The position numbers and the translations under genes are program-made. From Candidatus Woesebacteria bacterium RIFCSPHIGHO2_01_FULL_38_10 (GTDB lineage: Bacteria; Patescibacteriota; Microgenomatia; UBA8517), in NCBI GenBank assembly GCA_001792215.1, contig MGGC01000038.1, positions 73,761 through 115,984 of the forward strand: 42,224 bases of DNA. Direction: 5' to 3'. The notes beneath the pieces were generated by a model. The model worked only from the letters and a program-made list of their open reading frames with translations. It was not told the DNA's origin and made no database searches. How positions within the stretch are numbered: position 1 is the first letter of the stretch; each line of letters opens with the position of its first letter. Below are positions 1-8,723 of the stretch, piece by piece.

Positions 1-115
1 CAAGATAAGTAATATCCATTTGGGACATCCTAGCAAAGACCGGCCAACTTGACAAGATCCGGCTTTTATATATACTGAATGTTTACAAAACCTCTGCCTT
101 GATTAAAATCTTCAT

Positions 116-1219
116 ATGCGCAAAGAAATAATTTTTGCTGTCGCTATCGGAATCCTTTTCGGAACGGCCATTGCTTTTGGAGTCTGGCGGGCAAATAAGG
201 CAATTAAAATAAATCAAAAAGAAGAAAGCTTTACCCAAAACGTAACTCAAGAAAAACCTGAACCGGAAAAAGAATTTAAGATCAGTTTACTTACCCCAGA
301 AGAAAATGACGTAATAACCGACTCCCCAGTCAAAATCTTAGGTTTAACAAAGGAAAACGCTTGGATGGCAATATCTGCTGAGGAAAAGGACTATATCCTA
401 CTTTCAAATGAAAAAGGAGAATTTGAACAAGAAGTTGGTCTTGTGGGAGGAATCAATCAAATAATTATTTTTGCTTTTAGCGAGCAGGGTTTATCAATTA
501 GTAAAAACTTAACCTTAGTTTACTCGACTGAAATTTTAGAAAAGGAGGATAAAACCTCCCCAGGCGGATCAACAGGGCTTTTTATTCTTAAGAATTCATC
601 CAAAATCCTGGCTCAGGAAAAAGCAACCGGAGAAGCTGATAGAGTTCAAGAAAAGGTAAAAGAAAGGCTCGATCAGACCAAAAATAAACTTAAAGCTTAT
701 ATTGGAACAGTCACCGATATCAGTAATAAAACGATACAATTAAAAAACAAAAACGATGAAATCCAACTTATATCTTTTAGTGGAGAAACAACTTTAGTCA
801 AAATTGATAAAACCTCGCAAAACATAAAAATAGATGATCTGTCTATCGCTGATTTTATTGTGGCAATGGGATACGTGGGAGAAAATCAAACACTTGAGGC
901 TGAAAGAATTTTATCTCTCAAACCCCCGGCAAGTCCAGGAAGAAACGCGGTTTTCGGCTTCGTAGAAAACGTAAGCAAAAACCAAATTAGCCTAAAAGAT
1001 CAAAATAACAATGAATATACTTTTGTTTTCGATTCCAAAACGCAAGTAACTCTTCAAAAAGAGGGTGAAATTATCAAATCAAAAAATTCAGAAATCGAAA
1101 AGGGCGATAATCTAATAATAATGTTTAGAAAAGATGAAGAAAGATTACTTGCAAGAAGAATTCACATTGTCTCCCAATTAACTCCCTCGCCCACCCCAGC
1201 AGATTCTGAAAAAGAATAA
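116..1219 (+). CDS. Membrane-anchored hypothetical protein, possibly with repeated OB/DUF5666-like beta domains
   Basis: 367-aa ORF, N-terminal hydrophobic anchor (IIFAVAIGILFGTAIAFGVW); repeated 'IGTVTDISNKTIQLK' and 'FGFVENVSKNQISLKDQ' segments. Confidence 0.75.
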   Translation: MRKEIIFAVAIGILFGTAIAFGVWRANKAIKINQKEESFTQNVTQEKPEPEKEFKISLLTPEENDVITDSPVKILGLTKENAWMAISAEEKDYILLSNEKGEFEQEVGLVGGINQIIIFAFSEQGLSISKNLTLVYSTEILEKEDKTSPGGSTGLFILKNSSKILAQEKATGEADRVQEKVKERLDQTKNKLKAYIGTVTDISNKTIQLKNKNDEIQLISFSGETTLVKIDKTSQNIKIDDLSIADFIVAMGYVGENQTLEAERILSLKPPASPGRNAVFGFVENVSKNQISLKDQNNNEYTFVFDSKTQVTLQKEGEIIKSKNSEIEKGDNLIIMFRKDEERLLARRIHIVSQLTPSPTPADSEKE

Positions 1220-1230
1220 ACTTATTGTAA

Positions 1231-1260
1231 TTGACACGATTAGTCGAAAATTGATATACT
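1231..1260 (+). promoter_or_regulatory. Sigma70-type promoter: TTGACA (1231-1236), 18-nt spacer, TATACT (1255-1260)
   Basis: Direct consensus match. Confidence 0.75.
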
Positions 1261-1272
1261 CATCCTAATATT

Positions 1273-1365
1273 ATGCAAAACAGAAGCTTTTCCCAAAAAG
1301 TCTGGCATAGGCGCCATTCTATAACCTCTCCTGGGGAGGAAGCTTTTACTGTGGAAAAAACTTAA
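1273..1365 (+). CDS. Putative 30-aa leader peptide MQNRSFSQKVWHRRHSITSPGEEAFTVEKT
   Basis: Starts 12 nt after the -10 box, ends TAA, lies just upstream of a rho-independent terminator; too short for the ORF track. Confidence 0.55.
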   Translation: MQNRSFSQKVWHRRHSITSPGEEAFTVEKT

Positions 1366-1391
1366 ATTAATATAACTTTTATTATCAGGGC

Positions 1392-1418
1392 AACCTCCCC
1401 CAAAGGGAGGTTTTTTTA
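1392..1418 (+). terminator. Intrinsic terminator/attenuator AACCTCCC-CCAAA-GGGAGGTT-TTTTT
   Basis: 8-bp perfect stem followed by T tract, ending about 7 nt before the ATG at 1425. Confidence 0.85.
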
Positions 1419-1424
1419 TTTTAT

Positions 1425-2678
1425 ATGGAAAGAGTCAAAATAGAAAAAACTGAGAAAAACTTTGCCACTGATTTACGTCAACTAGTGACCGATCTTGGTT
1501 TAGGAAATCAGGTGGGAATAGACTCCAAACCTTGCAGGTCGGGAGGAATTCGGATTATCTTTGCCGGAAAAAGAGAAATAAGCGCGGCTTGGGGCTCAGG
1601 CTTGGATCAAATAGAAAATGCTAAGTATTCCCTTTTAATTAAACTTATCGCCAGAAGTTTAGCTTGTGGAGAAAGATCGGTATCTTCCGGAGATCTTCTG
1701 GAAAAAGAAAGTTTCAGAGATGCTTGTGTTACTGAAGTTCAATTAAGTGAACCTTCTAAAGGGAATGAATTTTTATCATCTTTAACCGAAGTCGACGATG
1801 CAAGAATACCCTTTTTTTACGGATCAACCGACGGTTTAAACTTTGCAGAACTTCTAGAAACTGTTCTTACTGCTCGATACTTAGAGTCTAGAGGATTGGA
1901 TGCAACTGTTATTTTTGATACAGCAGGAAATGACTCTAAACGATCACGGCAGATGCTCTCAGAAAGCATTAGTGTTCTTCCTTATGAATTACGCCAAGAA
2001 TTTTTTAATTTTTTAAAAACTATTGGAGATACTTTGCAGGAACAAAGAATAAGCGCGGCAAAGGGTCTCTTGCCTAACACGAATCTTAGAATTTTACCTG
2101 CTGAACAGATATTTGACGCCCTGGGAAAAAAACTTACAGTTGGAAAACTCGCAGTTCTTGCCAAAATAGCCGGAGAGGATCCTCAACTCTTCCAAGGCGT
2201 GAGGGTATCTGAGCTATTAGCAAGCACTAATCAATCGAGAGAGGGTTTGCAACTACTTAAAACACTTGTCTCTGAAACTGGTTTGCAGCCTGCAGGTTTT
2301 ACCTACTACGCTAGAGATGCCGTGATCGCGGCCGAATTTCGCGGCATAGTTGGCTTTCCTTTTAAATTGACCGATCACGCAAACATTTACAAGATACTAG
2401 ATGGCTACTCTGCTCTCTATTCTCCATCAAAGGGAAGTGGGGCAATTCTTTGTCCTATCCAAAGACAAAGAATTCAAACCAGAAGTCAATCTCAAGAAGG
2501 GGCAGATCCTTTTGATGTAACTGCTTTATTTTTTTTATCCCAAAAGTTTCCGGAAGAATTTCACTTACTTATAGAAGACTTTACCCTGTCTACACGTATT
2601 CTTACACCGACAGAAGCAATTGGTATTGGTAATAAAGATAAGCGTTTTATCATTGAGGATTATTTTTTTAGAAGCTAA
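1425..2678 (+). CDS. Hypothetical protein (orphan, 417 aa)
   Basis: Long ORF without a recognised motif; 2 nt from the next CDS. Confidence 0.8.
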   Translation: MERVKIEKTEKNFATDLRQLVTDLGLGNQVGIDSKPCRSGGIRIIFAGKREISAAWGSGLDQIENAKYSLLIKLIARSLACGERSVSSGDLLEKESFRDACVTEVQLSEPSKGNEFLSSLTEVDDARIPFFYGSTDGLNFAELLETVLTARYLESRGLDATVIFDTAGNDSKRSRQMLSESISVLPYELRQEFFNFLKTIGDTLQEQRISAAKGLLPNTNLRILPAEQIFDALGKKLTVGKLAVLAKIAGEDPQLFQGVRVSELLASTNQSREGLQLLKTLVSETGLQPAGFTYYARDAVIAAEFRGIVGFPFKLTDHANIYKILDGYSALYSPSKGSGAILCPIQRQRIQTRSQSQEGADPFDVTALFFLSQKFPEEFHLLIEDFTLSTRILTPTEAIGIGNKDKRFIIEDYFFRS

Positions 2679-2680
2679 AT

Positions 2681-3388
2681 ATGAAAAAGAAAAATCTTTT
2701 AATTATTTCTGCTCATGCTGATGACAATGTAAGTTGTGCCGGCACTGTGTTTAAACTGAGCCAAGAGTTCGGTTTCACTGCCTATGAGGCAGTTCTCACC
2801 AATTCTCAACTCGGACAAAGTTTCAAAAACAAAAAAGAAAAAAAGAAAAATTTGGTTGCGAGAGTAAGATTTAAAGAACTGAAAATAGCCTCAAAATACT
2901 TGGGAATCAAAAAAACATTCCAGTTTGGTAAACCCGACCTTAGTCTTGAATACAGCCAAGAAATTACTTTTAAGTTGGCAAAAATAATAAGAAAAGTTAA
3001 ACCCGAGGTTATCTTTCTACACAACCCCTACGACGCACATCCTGATCATAAAACTTCCTATAAAATTGGCCTAGATTCAATAAAAATTGCAGCTATGGGA
3101 GTTGAAAAAGAAAAGCTTGGAACTCCCTATAGGGTGCCAATTGTCCTTTGTAGTGAAGGGATGTTGCCTGTTAAAACTCAAATTCTGGTTGACATAACTA
3201 AGTATCAAAAAAAGAAAGAAAGACTTTTTAAGCTTTACTCTTCTCAGGCAAGTCCCAAGGCACTGAAGTTTGAAAAGGGTCTTTCTATGGTCAGAGGGTA
3301 TCAGCTGAAAAAAGATAAATCATTTTATGCCGAGGCTTTTACTTTACAGGAAGAGTTTCCAATCCTTTTCTTTGAAGAAAATGAATAA
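2681..3388 (+). CDS. PIG-L/LmbE family deacetylase
   Basis: 'ISAHADDNVSCAGTV' and 'HNPYDAHPDHKTSY' motifs. Confidence 0.85.
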   Translation: MKKKNLLIISAHADDNVSCAGTVFKLSQEFGFTAYEAVLTNSQLGQSFKNKKEKKKNLVARVRFKELKIASKYLGIKKTFQFGKPDLSLEYSQEITFKLAKIIRKVKPEVIFLHNPYDAHPDHKTSYKIGLDSIKIAAMGVEKEKLGTPYRVPIVLCSEGMLPVKTQILVDITKYQKKKERLFKLYSSQASPKALKFEKGLSMVRGYQLKKDKSFYAEAFTLQEEFPILFFEENE

Positions 3389-4148
3389 GGTTTTTTTTGA
3401 CCAAAAAAGAAAAGTTTTTATTAAAGTACTGAAAGACTCTTTTAAAAAAGAGAGAGAAATTATTGGGGCAAATTGTTTCCAAAATTTTGTCAACGTACCG
3501 CTGTACGAACCCCTGGACAAAAAAACCTTAAAGATAATACCTGCAAAAGGAGTTAAATCCACCTTAGTTGATGAGCAAATTCTCAATTCTCTCATTATCA
3601 ACCTATCTACTTTAATTAAAAAAAGCAAATTTAAAGTAAATCCAAATTTCTCAATCTTGAAAGAAATAGAGGCGATTAAATTGGTTTTAAGAAATAAACC
3701 TGCAATTACTGATTGGTTAACTTCTCTCCAACTTTCTTTGGGTAGGAAAAATCTTTATCCGGTGCACGGAGATTTACAAAAACAAAACATCTTTGTAGCC
3801 AATAACAAAATCTCACTAATTGATTTTGAGCATTTCAGCTTCGCTCCGCTGGAACTGGAATTTGCTAATAATCTTTTTTTCAATAGCCCAAACTGCCTGG
3901 ATGTTGGAAAGATTATTCCTCCCCTTATCAAGAGAAAAATCGTCAGCAAGGATTTACTTACTCGTATGCTAGTTTTATACTCAATTAGGAAACTCGCAAA
4001 AGGATTAAAGGTAAAAGAGGTTGAAAAAAGACTTTCGCAAGGATTAGAGAAAATAGAAACGATTGTGGGAAAAGATCTTTCCCTTAGACTGCTTGATTTC
4101 AGAAGCGTTAAAAAGATTGACTGGACAGGGAGTTCGTGTCTTGCCTGA
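3381..4148 (+). CDS. Aminoglycoside phosphotransferase-like kinase
   Basis: 'VHGDLQKQNIFVANNKISLIDFEH' catalytic motif; start re-assigned to MNKVFF (3381), overlapping the PIG-L gene by 8 nt. Confidence 0.75.
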   Translation: MNKVFFDQKRKVFIKVLKDSFKKEREIIGANCFQNFVNVPLYEPLDKKTLKIIPAKGVKSTLVDEQILNSLIINLSTLIKKSKFKVNPNFSILKEIEAIKLVLRNKPAITDWLTSLQLSLGRKNLYPVHGDLQKQNIFVANNKISLIDFEHFSFAPLELEFANNLFFNSPNCLDVGKIIPPLIKRKIVSKDLLTRMLVLYSIRKLAKGLKVKEVEKRLSQGLEKIETIVGKDLSLRLLDFRSVKKIDWTGSSCLA

Positions 4149-4165
4149 ACTTTTAAACTGAACAT

Positions 4166-5416
4166 ATGAATAAACAAAAACTTCAAACTCTCAAAGGTTT
4201 TAGGGATTTTTTGCCGGCTGATGCCAAAAAACGTCAATTTACAATTGAAACTATTAAGCAAACTTTTGAGCTTTTCGGATTTGAGCCTTTGGAAACTCCA
4301 GCACTGGAATACCAGGAGGTTCTTCTGGGAAAATATGGTGAGGAAGCTGACAAGCTTGTCTATACATTCAAAGATAAAGGTAGAAGAGAAGTCGCACTGC
4401 GTTACGATCAGACCGTACCAACAGCTCGGGTCTTAGCTACCTATCAACAAAGATTAGCCATGCCTTTTCGTCGCTACCAAACTCAACCTGTATGGCGAGC
4501 TGAAAGACCCCAAAAAGGAAGGTTCAGAGAAATTCTTCAGTGTGACGCTGATATTTACGGATCAGCCTCTCCCCTTGCTGACACGGAAATTATTTCTTTA
4601 GCAAACTCAGTTTTCAAAAACTTAGGCTTTCAAAACTTTAGTATTTTTATCAATGACCGTAAAATACTTTTTGAACTGATGAACTACTCCTCAATCCCTG
4701 AAAACCTTCATCTTCAGGTAATTAGCGAAATTGACAAACTGGACAGAAAGGATAAAGAAGAAGTCACAATTGAGCTTACCAATTTGGGACTCTCTCAGAA
4801 AACTATAAATCATCTTTTCCAACACTTGGAGACATCCAAGCCGACCGAGAACATTGAGAAAATTACCGAATATGCCAAACTCATGGGTGTTGAAAAGGAT
4901 AAATTAAAGTTCCAGGCTCGACTTGCCCGAGGGCTGGATTATTACACCAGCACGATATTTGAAATAAAAATTGACGAGTACAAAGGCGGCTCAGTTGCCG
5001 GTGGAGGAAGGTACGACAACTTAATTGAAAAACTCTCCGGAAATTCAATCCCGGCTGTGGGAATTGCCTTTGGTATCGATAGGATCATTGAAGCAATGCA
5101 GGAAATTAAGCTTTTTTCCCAAGAAGAAAAAAGGCTTGGCTCTCTAATTACAATTTTTAACCCAGAGCTTATTCCAAGATCCTTGCGGGTGGCAAGAATC
5201 CTAAGACAAGCAAAAATTCCTTGTGAAATCTTCGTCGACCAGACTAAAGACCTTAAAAAACAACTAAAGTACGCCGATAAAAAGGGAATTAAATGGTTGA
5301 TTGTCATCGGTCCTGATGAGGCTAAAAATGCTTCAGTAATTTTAAAGGACTTAGAGACAGGATACCAGGAAAGCATTAAATTAAATGATTTAATAAGATA
5401 TTTATTAAAAAGATAA
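4166..5416 (+). CDS. hisS: Histidyl-tRNA synthetase
   Basis: Class II motifs: 'LKGFRDFLPADAKKR', 'ALRYDQTVPTARV', 'RYQTQPVWRAERPQKGRFREILQCDADIYG', 'ARGLDYYTSTIFE', 'AGGGRYDNLIEKL'. Confidence 0.95.
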   Translation: MNKQKLQTLKGFRDFLPADAKKRQFTIETIKQTFELFGFEPLETPALEYQEVLLGKYGEEADKLVYTFKDKGRREVALRYDQTVPTARVLATYQQRLAMPFRRYQTQPVWRAERPQKGRFREILQCDADIYGSASPLADTEIISLANSVFKNLGFQNFSIFINDRKILFELMNYSSIPENLHLQVISEIDKLDRKDKEEVTIELTNLGLSQKTINHLFQHLETSKPTENIEKITEYAKLMGVEKDKLKFQARLARGLDYYTSTIFEIKIDEYKGGSVAGGGRYDNLIEKLSGNSIPAVGIAFGIDRIIEAMQEIKLFSQEEKRLGSLITIFNPELIPRSLRVARILRQAKIPCEIFVDQTKDLKKQLKYADKKGIKWLIVIGPDEAKNASVILKDLETGYQESIKLNDLIRYLLKR

Positions 5417-5493
5417 ACTACTTCGACCTAAAGTCCATTTGCAAGTATTCTCCTGCTTGAATCTTTATAGCACCGACCTATATCATTTAATTC

Positions 5494-6396
5494 ATGAGCT
5501 CATATCGCCTGCGCGCCTATTTTTATTTAATCATTATTTCGATTATCTGGGGGGCAGCTGGCCCGATTATTAAATTTACCCTGGGCGGAATTGACCCTCT
5601 TCCCTTCCTTTCTTACAGATTGGCAATTGCCAGTTTATTTTCTTTGGCCTTTTTCTTTGCCAAAGGAGTTAGGCTTCCCAAATCAAAATCAAGTCTGCTT
5701 TTGCTTTTTTTGTATGGATTTTTGGCTGTTCCGCTTGCTCTGGGGATCCTTTTTATCGGTCTTTCCAGCGCAACTGTTCTGGATCTTACTTTAATTAGTG
5801 CTATTGGTCCAATGGTTGTAACTTTAGGAGCCGGCTTTCTTCTGCACGAACACATCACAAAAAAGGAAAGATTGGGAATCGTAGTTGTCCTTATCGGAGT
5901 ATTTTTAAATATCTTCTATCCCCTATTGGCAAATGGTCAATCCCATTTTACAGGAAATTTATTTCTTTTAGCTTTCCTCTTCGCTGATTCAAGCTCAGCT
6001 CTGCTTGCCAAATTTGCAGTTCGTAAAAAAATCAACTCAATTACCCTAACCAACAGCGCATTTCTTATAGGAGCCGTATTTTTAATACCAATAACCTCCC
6101 AAAAATACGGATTTGCTAACCTTGTATCTACAATCATAAATTTACCGCTCAGGTACCACTTGGGTGTTTGGTATATGGCTTTAATTTCAGGCAGTCTGGC
6201 TTACTATCTTTATGTTAAAGCTCAACGATCAATTGAGGTTTCTGAAGCCATACTATTTAATTATCTTCAACCGGTCTTTTCGATTCCCCTAGCACTATTT
6301 TGGCTGGGAGAAAAAATTACTCCGGCATTTCTTCTAGGAGCACTAATTATTGCATTAGGAGTGATAATCGCTGAATACAAAAAGGCTTATAAGTAG
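5494..6396 (+). CDS. EamA/DMT family transporter
   Basis: About ten TM segments, EamA-like repeats. Confidence 0.85.
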   Translation: MSSYRLRAYFYLIIISIIWGAAGPIIKFTLGGIDPLPFLSYRLAIASLFSLAFFFAKGVRLPKSKSSLLLLFLYGFLAVPLALGILFIGLSSATVLDLTLISAIGPMVVTLGAGFLLHEHITKKERLGIVVVLIGVFLNIFYPLLANGQSHFTGNLFLLAFLFADSSSALLAKFAVRKKINSITLTNSAFLIGAVFLIPITSQKYGFANLVSTIINLPLRYHLGVWYMALISGSLAYYLYVKAQRSIEVSEAILFNYLQPVFSIPLALFWLGEKITPAFLLGALIIALGVIIAEYKKAYK

Positions 6397-6508
6397 TAAT
6401 TCTTTCTGTTCAAATTAATTATTCTAATCAAAGAAGTGTTTTCTGTTTAATCTATGTCCTGCATTAAAAACACATCTTCCCCCAAGCCGTAATTGTCTCA
6501 TTTCATCA

Positions 6509-6775
6509 TCATAAGGCACAATATTGGGGCATCTTCAAAAGTCTATCGTCAGACCCTTTCTTGTTAAGATGAAGGGCTTGTACTTCGCCTCTAATAGGAT
6601 GTTGATTAACTTGACCGTCATTTCCTAAATAAGGATAGGTTACATTCTCATCCGACCAACAAGAAACTATCACCCAACCAGAAAGAAAAGTCCCTTCTTT
6701 TCTATCATAAGCTTGGGAAGCACAAAACGTAAGCATTTGGCCTTTTTTAACCTTAAATATCTCCGCAATACCCAT
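6509..6775 (-). CDS. Hypothetical protein (start re-assigned to MGIAEIF)
   Basis: ORF only; the longer version would overlap the rpmE promoter. Confidence 0.4.
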   Translation of the reverse strand: MGIAEIFKVKKGQMLTFCASQAYDRKEGTFLSGWVIVSCWSDENVTYPYLGNDGQVNQHPIRGEVQALHLNKKGSDDRLLKMPQYCAL

Positions 6776-6826
6776 TAAAGTTACTTCTCTAAAACCAATG
6801 TTATTGTAGCAAATAAAAGTTAATTT

Positions 6827-6835
6827 TGCTATAAT
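6827..6835 (+). promoter_or_regulatory. Extended -10 promoter TGCTATAAT for rpmE
   Basis: TGnTATAAT 10 nt upstream of ATG 6846. Confidence 0.6.
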
Positions 6836-6845
6836 TCTATTTATT

Positions 6846-7184
6846 ATGAAAGCCAAAATTCATCCCAGGACTTACTTTAATGCAAAAGTTAGCTGCGCCT
6901 GTGGCAACATTTTTACAACTGCATCCACACTTCAACAAATTACTGTTGAGGTCTGTAGCGCCTGCCATCCTTTTTATACCGGACAGATGAAATATGTGGA
7001 TACAGCTGGACGAGTCACCGCATTTAAACAAAGAAAGGCTAAAGCCCAAAAAAAGGTTATCTCGAAAACTGAAAAAAGAAAACTAAAACACCAGAAGAAA
7101 ATAGAAAAAGAGCTTAAAAAACCAGAAACTTTAGGTGAGCTTCGAAAAAAAGCCAAAGAGAAAAAGAAAAAAAAGGAAAGTTAA
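6846..7184 (+). CDS. rpmE: Ribosomal protein bL31 with Lys-rich C-terminal extension
   Basis: '[23 protein letters not shown]...[30 protein letters not shown]'. Confidence 0.92.
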   Translation: MKAKIHPRTYFNAKVSCACGNIFTTASTLQQITVEVCSACHPFYTGQMKYVDTAGRVTAFKQRKAKAQKKVISKTEKRKLKHQKKIEKELKKPETLGELRKKAKEKKKKKES

Positions 7185-7196
7185 GTTGAAGTTATC

Positions 7197-7889
7197 GTGT
7201 TACAAAAAGCCTATATCGAAATTAGACCTGCAGCAGGGGGAAATGAAGCCAAAATTTGGGCCGGCGATCTTCTCAGAATGTATATGCGCTTCGCAATAAA
7301 ATCCACTTGGAAAGTAAATCCGATTGATGAAACTGTTCTTATTGTCAAGGGAGAGGGTGCCTTTGATCTTCTTAAAAATGAATCGGGAGTTCACCGAGTC
7401 CAAAGAATTCCTCTGACTGAAAAAAGAGGGCGAATCCACACATCCACAGCAACGGTTGCAGTTTTACCTGAAATAAAAGAGTCGGAAATAACCATCAACC
7501 CCAATGAGTTAGAATGGCAGTTTTATCGGGCTTCAACACAGGGAGGACAAAATGTTCAAAAAGTTTCAACCGCAGTTAGAGTTACCCATAAGCCCACAGG
7601 TACTGCAGTAACAGCCCAAGAAGAACGCTTTCAGGAACAAAACAGAAGAATTGCGCTCGAGCTGCTTCGGGCTAAACTTTGGCAGAAAGAGGAAGAAGAA
7701 AAATTAAAAACTATTGCCAATTACCGTTCAGCTATCGGACGCGGCATGCGAGCTGAAAAAATAAGAACGTATAACTTCCCACAAAATAGGCTCAGTGACC
7801 ACAGATTAACTAAATCCTGGGGTAATTTGGAAATCATAATGAATGGAGCTTTGGAAAAAATTCTTGACGCAACTAAAAAATCAGATTAA
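7197..7889 (+). CDS. prfA: Class I peptide chain release factor, RF1-like, lacking N-terminal domain 1 (GTG start)
   Basis: 'YIEIRPAAGGNEAKIWAGDLLRMYMRF', 'GVHRVQRIPLTEKRGRIHTSTATVAV', GGQ in 'STQGGQNVQKVSTAVRVTHKPTG', 'RTYNFPQNRLSDHR'. Confidence 0.85.
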   Translation: MLQKAYIEIRPAAGGNEAKIWAGDLLRMYMRFAIKSTWKVNPIDETVLIVKGEGAFDLLKNESGVHRVQRIPLTEKRGRIHTSTATVAVLPEIKESEITINPNELEWQFYRASTQGGQNVQKVSTAVRVTHKPTGTAVTAQEERFQEQNRRIALELLRAKLWQKEEEEKLKTIANYRSAIGRGMRAEKIRTYNFPQNRLSDHRLTKSWGNLEIIMNGALEKILDATKKSD

Positions 7890-7907
7890 CTAGTATCTAA
7901 ACTCTTC

Positions 7908-8453
7908 ATGTCTTTGTTGGAAAGACAAAAAAGTCGCTGTCCAAAAAATCCGCCTTATTGGAGATTCAATTCTTCTCGAAGAAGATTCCTAAGAACTTTA
8001 GCGATATTTCCAATAATAATCCTGTTTCCTTCCTCCTGTTCCGAACAAAAGCCTATCTATCCTCAGGGAAACAAAGGATTCATTTTTAATAATTGGTTTT
8101 ATGAGGAGCGTTTCTTTGAGGGGTTTGAGATAAAAAAAGTAACCCCGTATGAGCCAGTAGTTTTAATTTCAGAAGATGGCCTCCGCTTCTCAATTGAAAG
8201 CTATGTTTCCTCTGACCTTTTTCAGACGGAAGTTATCGCATCTGAGGGAATTCAGGAAATACCCTGCTGGCCTGAAGGAAAATGGCCACGTCAGAATCCT
8301 CCCCACTCATGTAATCAATGGGCAAAAGATTCTTCAAATGCATCAATAAGGGTAATACTTGAAGAAGACAAACTTTATCTAAGACAGCCAACACGAATAA
8401 TGACTGTCGCCTGGAGGCAGGATGAATGGACGCTTGATGAAAATCAACCATAG
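7908..8453 (+). CDS. Putative lipoprotein with twin-arginine-like signal peptide
   Basis: 'SSRRRFLRTLAIFPIIILFPSSCSEQ': RR motif, hydrophobic core, lipobox-like SSC. Confidence 0.55.
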   Translation: MSLLERQKSRCPKNPPYWRFNSSRRRFLRTLAIFPIIILFPSSCSEQKPIYPQGNKGFIFNNWFYEERFFEGFEIKKVTPYEPVVLISEDGLRFSIESYVSSDLFQTEVIASEGIQEIPCWPEGKWPRQNPPHSCNQWAKDSSNASIRVILEEDKLYLRQPTRIMTVAWRQDEWTLDENQP

Positions 8454-8462
8454 AAAAAAACT

Positions 8463-8670
8463 TGACTCCTTTGCTAAAATATTATTAGCCCCGCTAAGGG
8501 TGATTAGGAAAGCTTTTTTCTCATCAAAAATCATACTGGGAGAGCTTTAGTTCCTGATTTCTAAGGAGACTAGCTAAAAACGCTTGTTTCTGATGGAATT
8601 AAGACAGCTCACCCACCTGGAAACATCCGGGAAAAAACTTCATCCGACACCTAAGCGGGGTTTACAATTA
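8463..8670 (+). ncRNA. Candidate structured non-coding RNA of unassigned family, with promoter
   Basis: Extended -10 'TTTGCTAAAAT' about 12 nt before AGCCCCGCT; closing stem CCCCGCT-aag-GGTG ... CACC-ta-AGCGGGG; internal hairpin CCTGG-AAACAT-CCGGG; no long ORF. Confidence 0.5.
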
Positions 8671-8723
8671 AACACCCAAACAATACCCCTTTTAACAAAA
8701 AAATAATTATTATTAAATAAATC

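Noticed and set aside
1273-1420. T-box riboswitch upstream of the hisS cluster
   Set aside because: No T-box AGGGTGGNACCGCG element or specifier loop; the leader-peptide attenuator explains the terminator better.
1982-2164. Antisense ORF inside the 417-aa gene (and many similar: 2806-3024, 3344-3628, 3755-4261, 4942-5376, 27514-27837, 29958-30341)
   Set aside because: Shadow ORFs on the opposite strand of well-supported genes; no independent start signals or motifs.
8463-8670. Assigning this RNA as tmRNA, SRP RNA or RNase P RNA
   Set aside because: Lacks a tRNA-like end with T-arm, the SRP helix 8 GGAAG core and RNase P conserved blocks; left unassigned (6S-like size only).
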